Part shown: piece after piece, positions 27,709 through 35,537 of the stretch
How the letters are laid out: every line of letters starts with the position of its first letter
Position numbering within the stretch: the stretch's first letter is position 1
Source of the DNA: Paenibacillus sp. VTT E-133291
GTDB taxonomy: Bacteria; Bacillota; Bacilli; Paenibacillales; Paenibacillaceae
Direction of reading: 5' to 3'
Length of the DNA: 52,606 bases
Assembly (NCBI RefSeq): GCF_002264395.1
Contig: NZ_NFVA01000048.1
Location: 1 to 52,606 of the forward strand
Position numbers and translations under genes: made by a program
The notes under the pieces: generated by a model
Told to the model about the DNA's origin: nothing
The model's input: only the letters and a program-made list of their open reading frames with translations
The model's database searches: none

Positions 27709-27753
27709 ACAATCGCTCTGTGGTAGAGTCATAACTATAAGAGAGAACTAGTC

Positions 27754-28476
27754 TCAGGATGTGGTGCCGCCTTCGGGCGCCCTCATTACATATCCTGTTC
27801 CGCGAACAGTGTGAATTAACTTGTTCCGGTGTCCTTTATCCATTTTCAAACGGATATGTCTAATGTAAACATCTACAACATTGGTATCTGCGTGAAATTG
27901 GTAACCCCATACTTCCTTAAGTATCTCGATGCGGGAGCATATCATTCCTTGGTTCGCAGCGAGATAATACAATAGATCAAATTCTTTGGGTGTCATTTTT
28001 AACTCGATCCCGTCGCGACTTACAAACCTGCGGCTGGGATCGAGCATTAAACCATCGACTCTCAGTATTTGGTTTAAATTTCGACGCCGTCCAGTAAGGG
28101 TTAACAAATTTAGAATTCTGTGTTTGAATTCACCGGTATGTAAAGGCTTTGTCATATATTCATTACCCCCGGCTGAGAACGCCGAAACTGCCCCAGTTCC
28201 CGATTCAGATTGTTCACCGGAAATCACCATTACCGGTAGTATCATCCCCTCAGCTCTTATAGCGGAAATTATGTCCCAGCCTTCCCAAGTCCCCACCTCG
28301 CATAACTCAGCAAGCAGCAGTACCGGTTCTACTTTTGATATGGATAAGCGGAGATCCTCGGGGTCTTCGCTTTTTGTTGCTTCAAGTCCAATATCTTGTA
28401 GCACACTTTCTATAACGGCTCGATCTTCTTCTCTACTACTGCTATCAGCCATATACCATATTATTTGTTCAATCAC
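27754..28476 (-). CDS. Atypical OmpR-family response regulator, degenerate receiver
   Basis: About 240 residues: a receiver-like domain and an intact OmpR winged helix (MTPKEFDLLYYLA, then VVDVYIRHIRLKM). The receiver looks altered. The expected phosphoacceptor Asp is replaced around LLLAELCE by Ala56-Glu57, and the N-terminal acidic pair is reduced to ADSS. The Lys in MTKPLHTGEF is kept. A Glu at the acceptor site could mimic phosphorylation. No kinase gene is adjacent. The start is GTG 28476 behind GGGGGG; an upstream ATG extends the frame without a ribosome site. Confidence 0.85.
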   Translation of the reverse strand: MIEQIIWYMADSSSREEDRAVIESVLQDIGLEATKSEDPEDLRLSISKVEPVLLLAELCEVGTWEGWDIISAIRAEGMILPVMVISGEQSESGTGAVSAFSAGGNEYMTKPLHTGEFKHRILNLLTLTGRRRNLNQILRVDGLMLDPSRRFVSRDGIELKMTPKEFDLLYYLAANQGMICSRIEILKEVWGYQFHADTNVVDVYIRHIRLKMDKGHRNKLIHTVRGTGYVMRAPEGGTTS

Positions 28477-28543
28477 AAAGTCCCCCCATATCCATATGAC
28501 TTGCACCAGCATCACAGCGGTACATATAGAATTCCCGGAAAAC

Positions 28544-28569
28544 AAAAAGACCATTCCTGAGAAATGGCC
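28544..28569 (-). terminator. Terminator after the ThiF/MoeB-like gene
   Basis: On the minus strand GGCCATT pairs with AATGGTC across a TCTCAGG loop and is followed by TTTTTG, 22 bases after the gene's stop. Confidence 0.8.
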
Positions 28570-28591
28570 TCAACACCTATTTACAGCTTCT

Positions 28592-29632
28592 TTATCCAAA
28601 ATATCGATGATAAAAGCTTCGAGCAGCAGCAATATCTTTTGTCCCATGAATCAACGCTCTACCATCAGCAAAAATAACTAACCGATAAGGTCCTTCTATA
28701 AAAGAAACCAGATAAGCGTTGCTGTCCACGATTCCGCTTCCTAAACGAGACAACCGATCCGCAGTTTCCTGCAAATTAAGCTTCTGTGGTCGCGCAGGGC
28801 GAATTTGCACTGTATCCCTCCCACATAGAACATCGCCTCGTCCGGTATTCGCTGCCATTAGATAGGGATAGATCGGATGACTCCCACAAGAAGGGCAGTT
28901 TTTCTTTTTGGCAGCTTTTACTCCAATTTCATGGTATTCATTCCGCCACACATCAAACGTTAACAGTTTGTTTCTTAATTGAGCTTTACGCTTACCTAGT
29001 ATTTTCAACGCCTCTGCCGTTGCATTTGCCGTAACTAGTTGGACTGCCTGCGGTAGTATACCTGCCGTATCACAGGTATCACCTCCTAGTGGGACTGTGC
29101 CTAGAAGACAATGAAGACATGGAGTTTCCCCAGGCAAAATCGTATATGTTATTCCATAACTGCCTACACATGCACCATAGATCCAAGGAATACCGTGCTT
29201 AAGCGCCATATCATTAATAATGAGCCGAGTATCAAAATTATCTGTACCATCCATGATCAGATCTACCCCTGAAATGAGCCCTTCCAGCTCTTCGGCACGA
29301 ACATCTATAACGTGAGCATCAATAACGACCTCAGAATTAATCTGTTGAAGTCTGCTCTGCGCAGCAGCAGCCTTAGGTATACGTTCTTGGGCATCTGCCT
29401 CAGTATAGAGCTGCTGCCTCTGAAGGTTACTCCACTCTACATAATCACGGTCAGCTAAAATAATTTTACCGACCCCGCAGCGTACCAACGTCTCTGCAAT
29501 TCCCGTACCAAGCGCACCTGCACCAACGACTAATACACTAGACTGCGCGAGCTCTTCTTGTCCTTCTACGCCAAATGGGGCAAAGCGGACCTGCCGCGAA
29601 TAACGTTCTTCACGCCCATCATTATGGATCAT
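28592..29632 (-). CDS. ThiF/MoeB/HesA-family adenylyltransferase
   Basis: A 346-residue E1-like enzyme. RYSRQVRFAPFGVEGQ opens the protein. VVGAGALGTGIAETL is the ATP-binding loop, the metal-binding Asp lies in LIMDGTDNFDTR, and two zinc CxxC pairs are CLHC near 175 and CPSC near 253. The last 80 residues form a small extra domain. The family adenylates the C-terminal glycine of ThiS or MoaD for sulfur transfer. Neither a thiS nor a moaD gene is adjacent, so thiamine and molybdopterin roles cannot be separated here. Confidence 0.9.
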   Translation of the reverse strand: MIHNDGREERYSRQVRFAPFGVEGQEELAQSSVLVVGAGALGTGIAETLVRCGVGKIILADRDYVEWSNLQRQQLYTEADAQERIPKAAAAQSRLQQINSEVVIDAHVIDVRAEELEGLISGVDLIMDGTDNFDTRLIINDMALKHGIPWIYGACVGSYGITYTILPGETPCLHCLLGTVPLGGDTCDTAGILPQAVQLVTANATAEALKILGKRKAQLRNKLLTFDVWRNEYHEIGVKAAKKKNCPSCGSHPIYPYLMAANTGRGDVLCGRDTVQIRPARPQKLNLQETADRLSRLGSGIVDSNAYLVSFIEGPYRLVIFADGRALIHGTKDIAAARSFYHRYFG

Positions 29633-29653
29633 TCGATCCCCCTCCCCATATCC

Positions 29654-29691
29654 AAAAACCGGAGAACAGCAGATCGTCTGCTATTCCCCGG
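29654..29691 (-). terminator. Terminator after the ABC-F gene
   Basis: On the minus strand CCGGGGAATAGCAG pairs, with mismatches, with CTGCTGTTCTCCGG around ACGAT, followed by TTTTTGG. It lies between the ABC-F stop and the ThiF-like start. Confidence 0.8.
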
Positions 29692-29704
29692 GAGTATGAT
29701 GATT

Positions 29705-31258
29705 CTATACTTGTACTGCTGACCACTGTTCAACATCCCAAATTTTCGTAACCCAATCTTCATAGAAATCAGGTTCATGGGAGACGAGCAGAACTGTGCC
29801 TTTATATTCTTGTAATGCCCGCTTCAGCTCAGCTTTGGCAATAACATCAAGGTGATTGGTAGGTTCATCGAACAGAACCCAGTTGCTCTCACGCATCAAC
29901 AGTTTACAAAGACGGACCTTAGCTTGTTCACCACCACTCAGCATGCTAAGCGGTCGGGTAATATGCTCATTTTTCAGACCACAGCGAGCTAGATGTCCAC
30001 GCACTTCATTCTGGGTTAGACTAGAAAATTCATTCCAGACATCCTCAATAGGTGTAAGATTAGCTGCTTTCACTTCTTGTTGGAAATACGCGGAGTTCAG
30101 ATAATCTCCTAGATACGTTTTACCGCTATACGTAGGAATCACGCCAAGAATAGTCTTCAGGAGCGTCGATTTACCGACACCATTGCAACCAGTTATAGCG
30201 ATCTTCTCTCCACGCTCAATGGTCATATTCAGCATAGGTAACAACGGACGATCATATCCGATCTCGAAATCAATGCCTTCGAAGACTGTTTTACCGCTGG
30301 CACGACTCTCTTTAAACTTAAAGGTAGGCTTAGCAGCTTCTTCTGGACGATCAATTCGATCCATACGATCTAGTTGTTTCTCACGGCTTTTCGCCCGTCC
30401 AGATGTGGAGGCACGAGCTTTGTTACGCTGAATGAAATCCTCTTGTTTCTTAATAAAATCCTGTTGTTTCTCATAAGCATCAATGTGTTGGATTTTATTC
30501 ATCTCGGCCATATTCAGGAATTTCTCGTAGTTTGCAGTGTAACGAGTAAGTTTACCGAACTCAAGGTGATAGACCACATTTACGACTTTATTCATGAATT
30601 CCGTATCATGAGAAATCAATATAAACGCATATGGATATTGCTTCAAATAGTTTGTTAACCAGTCGATATGCTCAACATCCAAATAGTTAGTAGGCTCATC
30701 CAGCAATAGTACATTCGGCTTCTCAAGCAGAAGCTTCGCGAGCAGAACTTTTGTGCGCTGACCCCCACTTAGTGAAGCAACATCACGGTCAAGTCCAATA
30801 ACGGATAGGCCGAGGCCATTCGCCATTTCCTCCACTTTTACATCAATAAGATAAAAATCTCCGATGTCCAGCTGTTCCTGAATGTCTCCCATTTGCTCAA
30901 GTAACATCTCTAACTCTTCAGGAGAAGCGTCGCCCATCTTTTCAGTTATAGTTAGCATTTCCTGTTCCAGCTCTAAAAGCGGCAAGAAAGCGTCCTTCAA
31001 TACATCACGGATGGTTTTCCCTGGCGTTAAGATCGTATGCTGATCCAAGTAACCATAACGGACGCGAGGCGTCCACTCTACTTTTCCACTATCCTTCAAC
31101 AGTTTTCCTGTCAAAATATTCATAAGCGTCGATTTCCCTACGCCATTTGCTCCTACGATTCCCACATGCTCACCCGGTAACAACCGGAAAGAAACATTTT
31201 TAAACAACGTCCGATCCCCAAAATTATGGGAAACGTCTTCTACACTAAGTAAACTCAT
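29705..31258 (-). CDS. ABC-F family ATPase, YkpA/YbiT-like
   Basis: A soluble ABC-F protein of 517 residues with two ABC domains. Walker A motifs are GANGVGKST near residue 37 and GCNGVGKST near residue 350. Signatures are SLSGGQRTK and MLSGGEQAK; Walker B motifs are LLLDEPTNYLD and VLFDEPTNHLD. The two are joined by a charged P-site-tRNA-interaction linker. No membrane domain is present. ABC-F proteins act on the ribosome in translation or antibiotic protection; the arrangement resembles YkpA of Bacillus rather than a dedicated resistance protein. A single gene with its own terminator. Confidence 0.93.
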   Translation of the reverse strand: MSLLSVEDVSHNFGDRTLFKNVSFRLLPGEHVGIVGANGVGKSTLMNILTGKLLKDSGKVEWTPRVRYGYLDQHTILTPGKTIRDVLKDAFLPLLELEQEMLTITEKMGDASPEELEMLLEQMGDIQEQLDIGDFYLIDVKVEEMANGLGLSVIGLDRDVASLSGGQRTKVLLAKLLLEKPNVLLLDEPTNYLDVEHIDWLTNYLKQYPYAFILISHDTEFMNKVVNVVYHLEFGKLTRYTANYEKFLNMAEMNKIQHIDAYEKQQDFIKKQEDFIQRNKARASTSGRAKSREKQLDRMDRIDRPEEAAKPTFKFKESRASGKTVFEGIDFEIGYDRPLLPMLNMTIERGEKIAITGCNGVGKSTLLKTILGVIPTYSGKTYLGDYLNSAYFQQEVKAANLTPIEDVWNEFSSLTQNEVRGHLARCGLKNEHITRPLSMLSGGEQAKVRLCKLLMRESNWVLFDEPTNHLDVIAKAELKRALQEYKGTVLLVSHEPDFYEDWVTKIWDVEQWSAVQV

Positions 31259-31383
31259 AAATTCTCCGCAAGCTCCTGTCTATACTTAAACTTATACTTT
31301 CTTATATTTTTCAAAACACGTATAAATATATATTTTAACACACTTTAATGCAACACTGAACTAAAAGTTAGTTGAGTGAAAAG

Positions 31384-31406
31384 AGGAAGCATAGAGAACC
31401 GCTTCA
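31384..31406 (-). terminator. Weak terminator after the kinase gene
   Basis: On the minus strand GAAGC pairs with GCTTC across a 10-base loop and is followed by CTCTTTTC. The stem is short. Confidence 0.4.
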
Positions 31407-32906
31407 TTCAGCCTTTCTTTTAAAAAAACTTCGGCCTTTCCCCTTACTTGGTAAATCTAATACTTCCTCAAACATTCCATTGATCACTTCTATCAATTTC
31501 CCCTTAGGCTTGAATGGATCTTGCTGAAAAGGTAGTGCAAAAACCTTATCTGTACCTATAGCCGCTTGTAGCAGTTGTGCAGACGAGTGTTCAGCTAGCG
31601 GTAACCCTACCCTCCAATTCGTCTCAGGCTGTAAACCCTTACGCCTAATCCACAGAAGTAAATCTTCGAGTCGCCAATCTGCACCAGAAGTAATTAGAAT
31701 CGGCATATCGCTATATTTGAACTCAGCAAGCGCCCCTTCATATTCCCCAACGCCAATATCCAACACTACAAATTGATAATCCCCTCTCAGCAAATCAGCC
31801 ATTTTTCCGTGAATAGGACGTTTCCAATAATGCACCCCTTTCCATGAAAAAGCAGCTTGTTCCTCCTTAGATGGGACAGGAGTAATCTGTGTGTACAATA
31901 GGTTGCGAATGCGGTCATAAACCGATGAATTGGGTGAACAATCAACCCAAGCCGTTGCCCCCTTCTGTGCAAGAAAGCTACTCAGCGCAAAAGAAGTATG
32001 TGTTGTTCCAAGACCTGAAGCTACGCCGAGTAAAGCAATGACAAACGATTTTCGCTTTTCAAGCGGTAGCGGTAGTGAGACTGCTAAAACACTTCCTCTC
32101 TCCCTTTCGGATTCCACTTTAACTAACGCCTCTAGAACTGTTTCTGCATTCTGATACCGTTCCTCCGGATGATGCCGCAGCAAACGTCTTACGATTGGTA
32201 TTATCCCAACTGGCATATGGTTATATAACCGATCTTCCATTCCGTACTCCCAGTGGCTACATTGCCCTCCAGTTGCCATATAGAGAATTAATGCTCCAAG
32301 TCCATATAAATCAGATACTGGCTGACTCTGTCCACCTCCATATTGCTCAGGTGCAGCGAAGCCAACCGTACCCAGCTTAACCGTATCTTCAGAGATACCG
32401 TGTTTGTAGCTTCGTGCGATCCCAAAGTCAATTAACATCAGTTCTTTTTGCAGTGTCAACATGATATTTGAAGGCTTTAGATCACGATAGATAATCGGTG
32501 GTTGATGACCATGCAGATATTGAAGAACTTCTAAAAGCTGCTTAGCCGCCTGAATGATGAAGTCACCTGGCAAAGGTCCGGGATTATCCTTCATTAGCTG
32601 ACTCAAGCTCACACCTTCAATATAGTCCATAATTAAATAGGAATACCCTTCTCGATCCGGAAGATAGAAATCGACAATACGCGGCAATCGCGGGTGGGCT
32701 AATGTAATTAACATATCGGCTTCCGCTTGGATGTCAGAATGCAGCGCATCTAAGCATAAGCTTTCTTTTACAGCCCATCGTTTACCCTTTAGACGCAAAT
32801 CATCTGCAAGATAAACAATACTCATCCCACCTGAACCAATCAGGCCCGTAATTCTGTATCTGTCATCAATAACCTGTCCAATCTTAAGCTTCGTCTCAAA
32901 ATACAA
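31404..32906 (-). CDS. Ser/Thr protein kinase fused to a ParA/CpaE-like domain
   Basis: About 500 residues. Residues 15-265 are a Hanks-type kinase: glycine loop GSGGMS, Lys47 in WAVKES, catalytic loop YRDLKPSN (Tyr in place of the usual His, Asp142), DFG at 160-162 and the APE motif at 185-187. After a charged linker, residues 285-490 resemble a MinD/CpaE-type fold: the first strand leads into GVASGLGTTHTS, where a P-loop should be but without the usual lysine. There is no transmembrane helix or PASTA domain, so it is likely cytoplasmic. The start is TTG 32906, behind GGGGGAG. No cognate phosphatase gene is adjacent. Confidence 0.88.
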   Translation of the reverse strand: MYFETKLKIGQVIDDRYRITGLIGSGGMSIVYLADDLRLKGKRWAVKESLCLDALHSDIQAEADMLITLAHPRLPRIVDFYLPDREGYSYLIMDYIEGVSLSQLMKDNPGPLPGDFIIQAAKQLLEVLQYLHGHQPPIIYRDLKPSNIMLTLQKELMLIDFGIARSYKHGISEDTVKLGTVGFAAPEQYGGGQSQPVSDLYGLGALILYMATGGQCSHWEYGMEDRLYNHMPVGIIPIVRRLLRHHPEERYQNAETVLEALVKVESERERGSVLAVSLPLPLEKRKSFVIALLGVASGLGTTHTSFALSSFLAQKGATAWVDCSPNSSVYDRIRNLLYTQITPVPSKEEQAAFSWKGVHYWKRPIHGKMADLLRGDYQFVVLDIGVGEYEGALAEFKYSDMPILITSGADWRLEDLLLWIRRKGLQPETNWRVGLPLAEHSSAQLLQAAIGTDKVFALPFQQDPFKPKGKLIEVINGMFEEVLDLPSKGKGRSFFKRKAE

Positions 32907-32925
32907 TCTAACTCCCCCTTTTCGC

Positions 32926-32999
32926 AAAAAAAAAGAGAAAGCTTCCGCCATTAACGTTCTTACCACAAAATACGGAAACGTTAAAAACGGGATGCTTTC
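32926..32999 (-). terminator. Large nested hairpin terminator before the kinase gene
   Basis: On the minus strand an outer GAAAGC/GCTTTC stem encloses TTAACGTT/AACGTTAA, 18 bases apart, and is followed by a run of nine T. It lies 26 bases past the methyltransferase stop and about 20 bases before the kinase start. It either ends the upstream operon or attenuates the kinase. Confidence 0.75.
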
Positions 33000-33024
33000 C
33001 CTTAGTATTTAGAATATGTTTGAT

Positions 33025-34092
33025 TTAGTACTTAACCATATAAAGTGTAATTTCATCACGATTATGGAATAGCTGCTTTGCACGCTGAATCTGCATGCGC
33101 TCCCCTTCAAACATCGCAATAATTTCTTTGATCATCGCAAGTGGTTTCTTATGCATCAGTTTTACGGTCACAATGGCTGTCCCACCCGGTGACAGACTGT
33201 GGAGTAACCCGGTTACTAGCTTCGCCATCAGCTTAGGACTCCAGCTCATATCGCACACGAGCAGATCAAATTCATTGTCCCGGAATTTTACTTCTCCTGC
33301 GTTTTTACGAAGGATTTTCAAGCCCGGATAATTACGAAGGGACTCATGCATTAACGCAGGGTCAACCGCCGTAACCTTCATTCCACGTTCCAGTAAGAAA
33401 GAAGTCCACCCACCTGGAGAAGCACCAATATCTAACGCATTACGGAAGCTGTAAAAAGGAATATCAAACTCCTTCTCGGCTTCCATTAGTTTGAACTTGG
33501 CACGTGAGATTTGTCCATCTTCCTTACGGAAACGGATGGCACCGCCATTCCAGCTAGATAAATTAGCTTCTGGTCTGGACACACCTGCATATAAGGCATT
33601 CCCGTCTGCGTAGACTGAAATAACCCAGGCTGGATCTTGCACAGTAAATTCTGCGCCTAAGCTCTGCAGTTGCTCTTGGAGCCATTCACGAAGTTCTCCC
33701 GGACTGTCCTGCCAGAAGGAAGGATCACCTTTACGAACGTTCAGGGATACCTTTGCACCCTCAAGCTCAGTGTGGCGACTTAAATACACCGCCAAACGCT
33801 CTAGAGCTTCCATGGTTCCTTCATCCTGAAACTGAACAGGCTGTATATGACGCAGGAAAATGGGAAGATTCTGTGTGAGTAGGCGCGTTACTTCCTCTGG
33901 TTCACATTGCAATGTAGCCAGAAAGATTTCGCTTGGAAGTAACAAGGTACTCTTCACAGCACCGAATAAACGGCGAAGCTCTTCTTGCGCATAAGGCGCA
34001 AATCCGTGATTAGCTGTACAAATATATCGGGAATATACTTCTTCTTCCGGAGCAATGTTCTGCTCTTCGGTATCTTGTCTTAAATCGTTCAA
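33025..34092 (-). CDS. THUMP/FtsJ-type SAM-dependent methyltransferase, RlmM-like
   Basis: A 355-residue enzyme. The N-terminal third (YICTANHGFAPYAQEELRRL) resembles a ferredoxin-like THUMP RNA-binding module. The C-terminal Rossmann fold has the SAM motif ALDIGASPGGWTSFLLE near residue 217, and VTAVDPAL, LLVCDMSW and a catalytic-type lysine in IVTVKLMHKK, consistent with an FtsJ-type K-D-K 2'-O-methyltransferase. RlmM in E. coli methylates 23S rRNA C2498; the exact target here is unknown. The start is TTG, overlapping the TGA of the ABC gene, with GGAGG 9 bases upstream. Confidence 0.85.
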   Translation of the reverse strand: MNDLRQDTEEQNIAPEEEVYSRYICTANHGFAPYAQEELRRLFGAVKSTLLLPSEIFLATLQCEPEEVTRLLTQNLPIFLRHIQPVQFQDEGTMEALERLAVYLSRHTELEGAKVSLNVRKGDPSFWQDSPGELREWLQEQLQSLGAEFTVQDPAWVISVYADGNALYAGVSRPEANLSSWNGGAIRFRKEDGQISRAKFKLMEAEKEFDIPFYSFRNALDIGASPGGWTSFLLERGMKVTAVDPALMHESLRNYPGLKILRKNAGEVKFRDNEFDLLVCDMSWSPKLMAKLVTGLLHSLSPGGTAIVTVKLMHKKPLAMIKEIIAMFEGERMQIQRAKQLFHNRDEITLYMVKY

Positions 34093-34877
34093 ATCGTTTT
34101 GCCTCCAGGTCTAATTTTAATCCAGGGACGACCGCTATCCCATTCAACATCAACAGGAATATCATAAGTGGCCAAGATCATTTCATTCGTTAATACTTCT
34201 TCTTTCGGTCCAGATCCAGCTAGCTTACCCTCACGAATTAATGCAACATGCGTGAAAAGCGGGACAATTTCTTCCACATGGTGAGTTACGTACACTACAG
34301 AAACATTACGCTGTCTCAGCTTATCTATTTCAGCCAGCATTTTTTCCCTTTCATATAGATCAAGGCCAGCACATGGCTCGTCCATAATTAATAGCTTAGG
34401 GTCAGCCATAAGACATCTTGCCAGCATAGCTTTTTTACGTTCCCCCTGTGACAAGGTCCCAAAAGGATGAAATGCCATATTGCCTAGATTCATATCTTCC
34501 AGCATGCGGATTGCTTTCTCTTTTACTTCGGTAGGGATTGTTTCGTAGAAACGCAAATAAGCGTAAGCACCTGTTGCTACGACCTCCCACACCGGATCAT
34601 TTAATGACATCTTTTCCATCAAGGAAGGCCCGATATAGCCAATTTCTTTACGAACCTCGCGTATATCACATTGCCCATATTTATTACCCAGCACTTCTAC
34701 AGTCCCTTTGCTAGGAAACAAATAACCAGTCATCATCTCTAAAATTGTGGTTTTACCGGAGCCATTCCGTCCCAAAATGACCCAGTTCTCACCTTCTCTA
34801 ACTTCTAGCGACACATCGTCCAAGATTAAGCTTTCTTCCCTGCGGAGAGATAAATGTTGTAATGAAATGATTATGAT
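34089..34877 (-). CDS. ABC ATP-binding protein, YlmA-like
   Basis: A single ABC ATPase of about 262 residues with Walker A GRNGSGKTT, signature LSQGERKK, Walker B LLIMDEPCAGLDL and switch His in VYVTHHVEE. The signature LSQGE and the C-terminal RPWIKI tail resemble YlmA/ModF-type proteins. Odd start: a TTG at 34823 would remove the first beta strand and the conserved segment ISLQHLSLRREESLILDDVS. The reading frame continues upstream to AAGGAG, where only ATC (34877) and ATA (34874) are available. Hence AUC or AUA initiation is proposed. No permease is adjacent. It overlaps the thioredoxin-like gene by 7 bases. Confidence 0.85.
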   Translation of the reverse strand: MIIISLQHLSLRREESLILDDVSLEVREGENWVILGRNGSGKTTILEMMTGYLFPSKGTVEVLGNKYGQCDIREVRKEIGYIGPSLMEKMSLNDPVWEVVATGAYAYLRFYETIPTEVKEKAIRMLEDMNLGNMAFHPFGTLSQGERKKAMLARCLMADPKLLIMDEPCAGLDLYEREKMLAEIDKLRQRNVSVVYVTHHVEEIVPLFTHVALIREGKLAGSGPKEEVLTNEMILATYDIPVDVEWDSGRPWIKIRPGGKTI

Positions 34878-35194
34878 ATAACACTCCTTATGTATTCCAG
34901 TACTCGCTCAACTGAAACCATGGAATAATAAACATTCGGATCATTTTCCCGTTCTGCAGAAGCTACAAGTAGTGCAGGAACGCTCGTAATACGATATTGT
35001 TGTACTAAATTCGGCAGCATGTTCACGTTGCCTGCAACCATTTGAAGTTCAGCAGGCAATAGATGAGCCGCCACCTCTAACATCCGTTCAGCTGCCTTAC
35101 AAGTACCGCACAGTGGAGTGTGTAAAAATATTATAAGCGGTTCGCCTGAACTCTCGAGCGCCTCCAGTAATTCCACTTCATTCATTGCCTTCAT
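34871..35194 (-). CDS. Thioredoxin-like protein
   Basis: A 107-residue thioredoxin fold with the active-site motif LCGTCK near residue 30 and the cis-proline segment ITSVPALLVA near residue 70. It is similar in size and motif to YtpP-type proteins of Bacilli. No signal peptide, so it is cytoplasmic. Its start overlaps the cREC stop (ATGA) and its end overlaps the ABC gene start; an alternative start is the ATG at 35185. It may reduce a partner encoded in the same operon; no partner can be named. Confidence 0.85.
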   Translation of the reverse strand: MKAMNEVELLEALESSGEPLIIFLHTPLCGTCKAAERMLEVAAHLLPAELQMVAGNVNMLPNLVQQYRITSVPALLVASAERENDPNVYYSMVSVERVLEYIRSVIS

Positions 35195-35535
35195 TTCAAG
35201 TCCGTCTCCCCGGCGATATCGTGAAGCTTATCAGAACTCAGGGGACCATTTACCAAAAGCATCCCCTCAGGTTTAGCAGTATATAAGATCTCATACATTT
35301 CTTTTCGCCCCCAAAGACTGGAAGTGTGCAAATAGATTTCTCGGGGGAACAATCCTTCCAATACGATCCGTCTGGCAACTTCTCCACCCGAATAATCATC
35401 CGGCCCCATATCGTAATCCAGTGATAAAACATCTACCTCGCACTCACGCAACATTAGAAGACATTCTTCCGTCGAACGAGCCAGAGCGAACCCTTTAGGT
35501 ACTTTTCGAAGATCATCCATAAAGATATGAATCAC
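35191..35535 (-). CDS. Cyclic-phosphate processing receiver (cREC) domain protein
   Basis: A stand-alone 114-residue receiver-like protein. IHIFMDDLRKVPKGF supplies the acidic pair, a phosphoacceptor-like Asp is in LSLDYDMGPDDYSGGEV, and YLHTSSLWGRKEMYEIL is the signature block that marks the cREC family instead of a normal receiver. The family was named from genome context with RNA repair and nucleotide-phosphate enzymes; I know of no firm biochemistry. It sits between endonuclease IV and a thioredoxin-like gene. The start is GTG, 7 bases after GGAGG. Confidence 0.8.
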   Translation of the reverse strand: MIHIFMDDLRKVPKGFALARSTEECLLMLRECEVDVLSLDYDMGPDDYSGGEVARRIVLEGLFPREIYLHTSSLWGRKEMYEILYTAKPEGMLLVNGPLSSDKLHDIAGETDLK

Positions 35536-35537
35536 AA

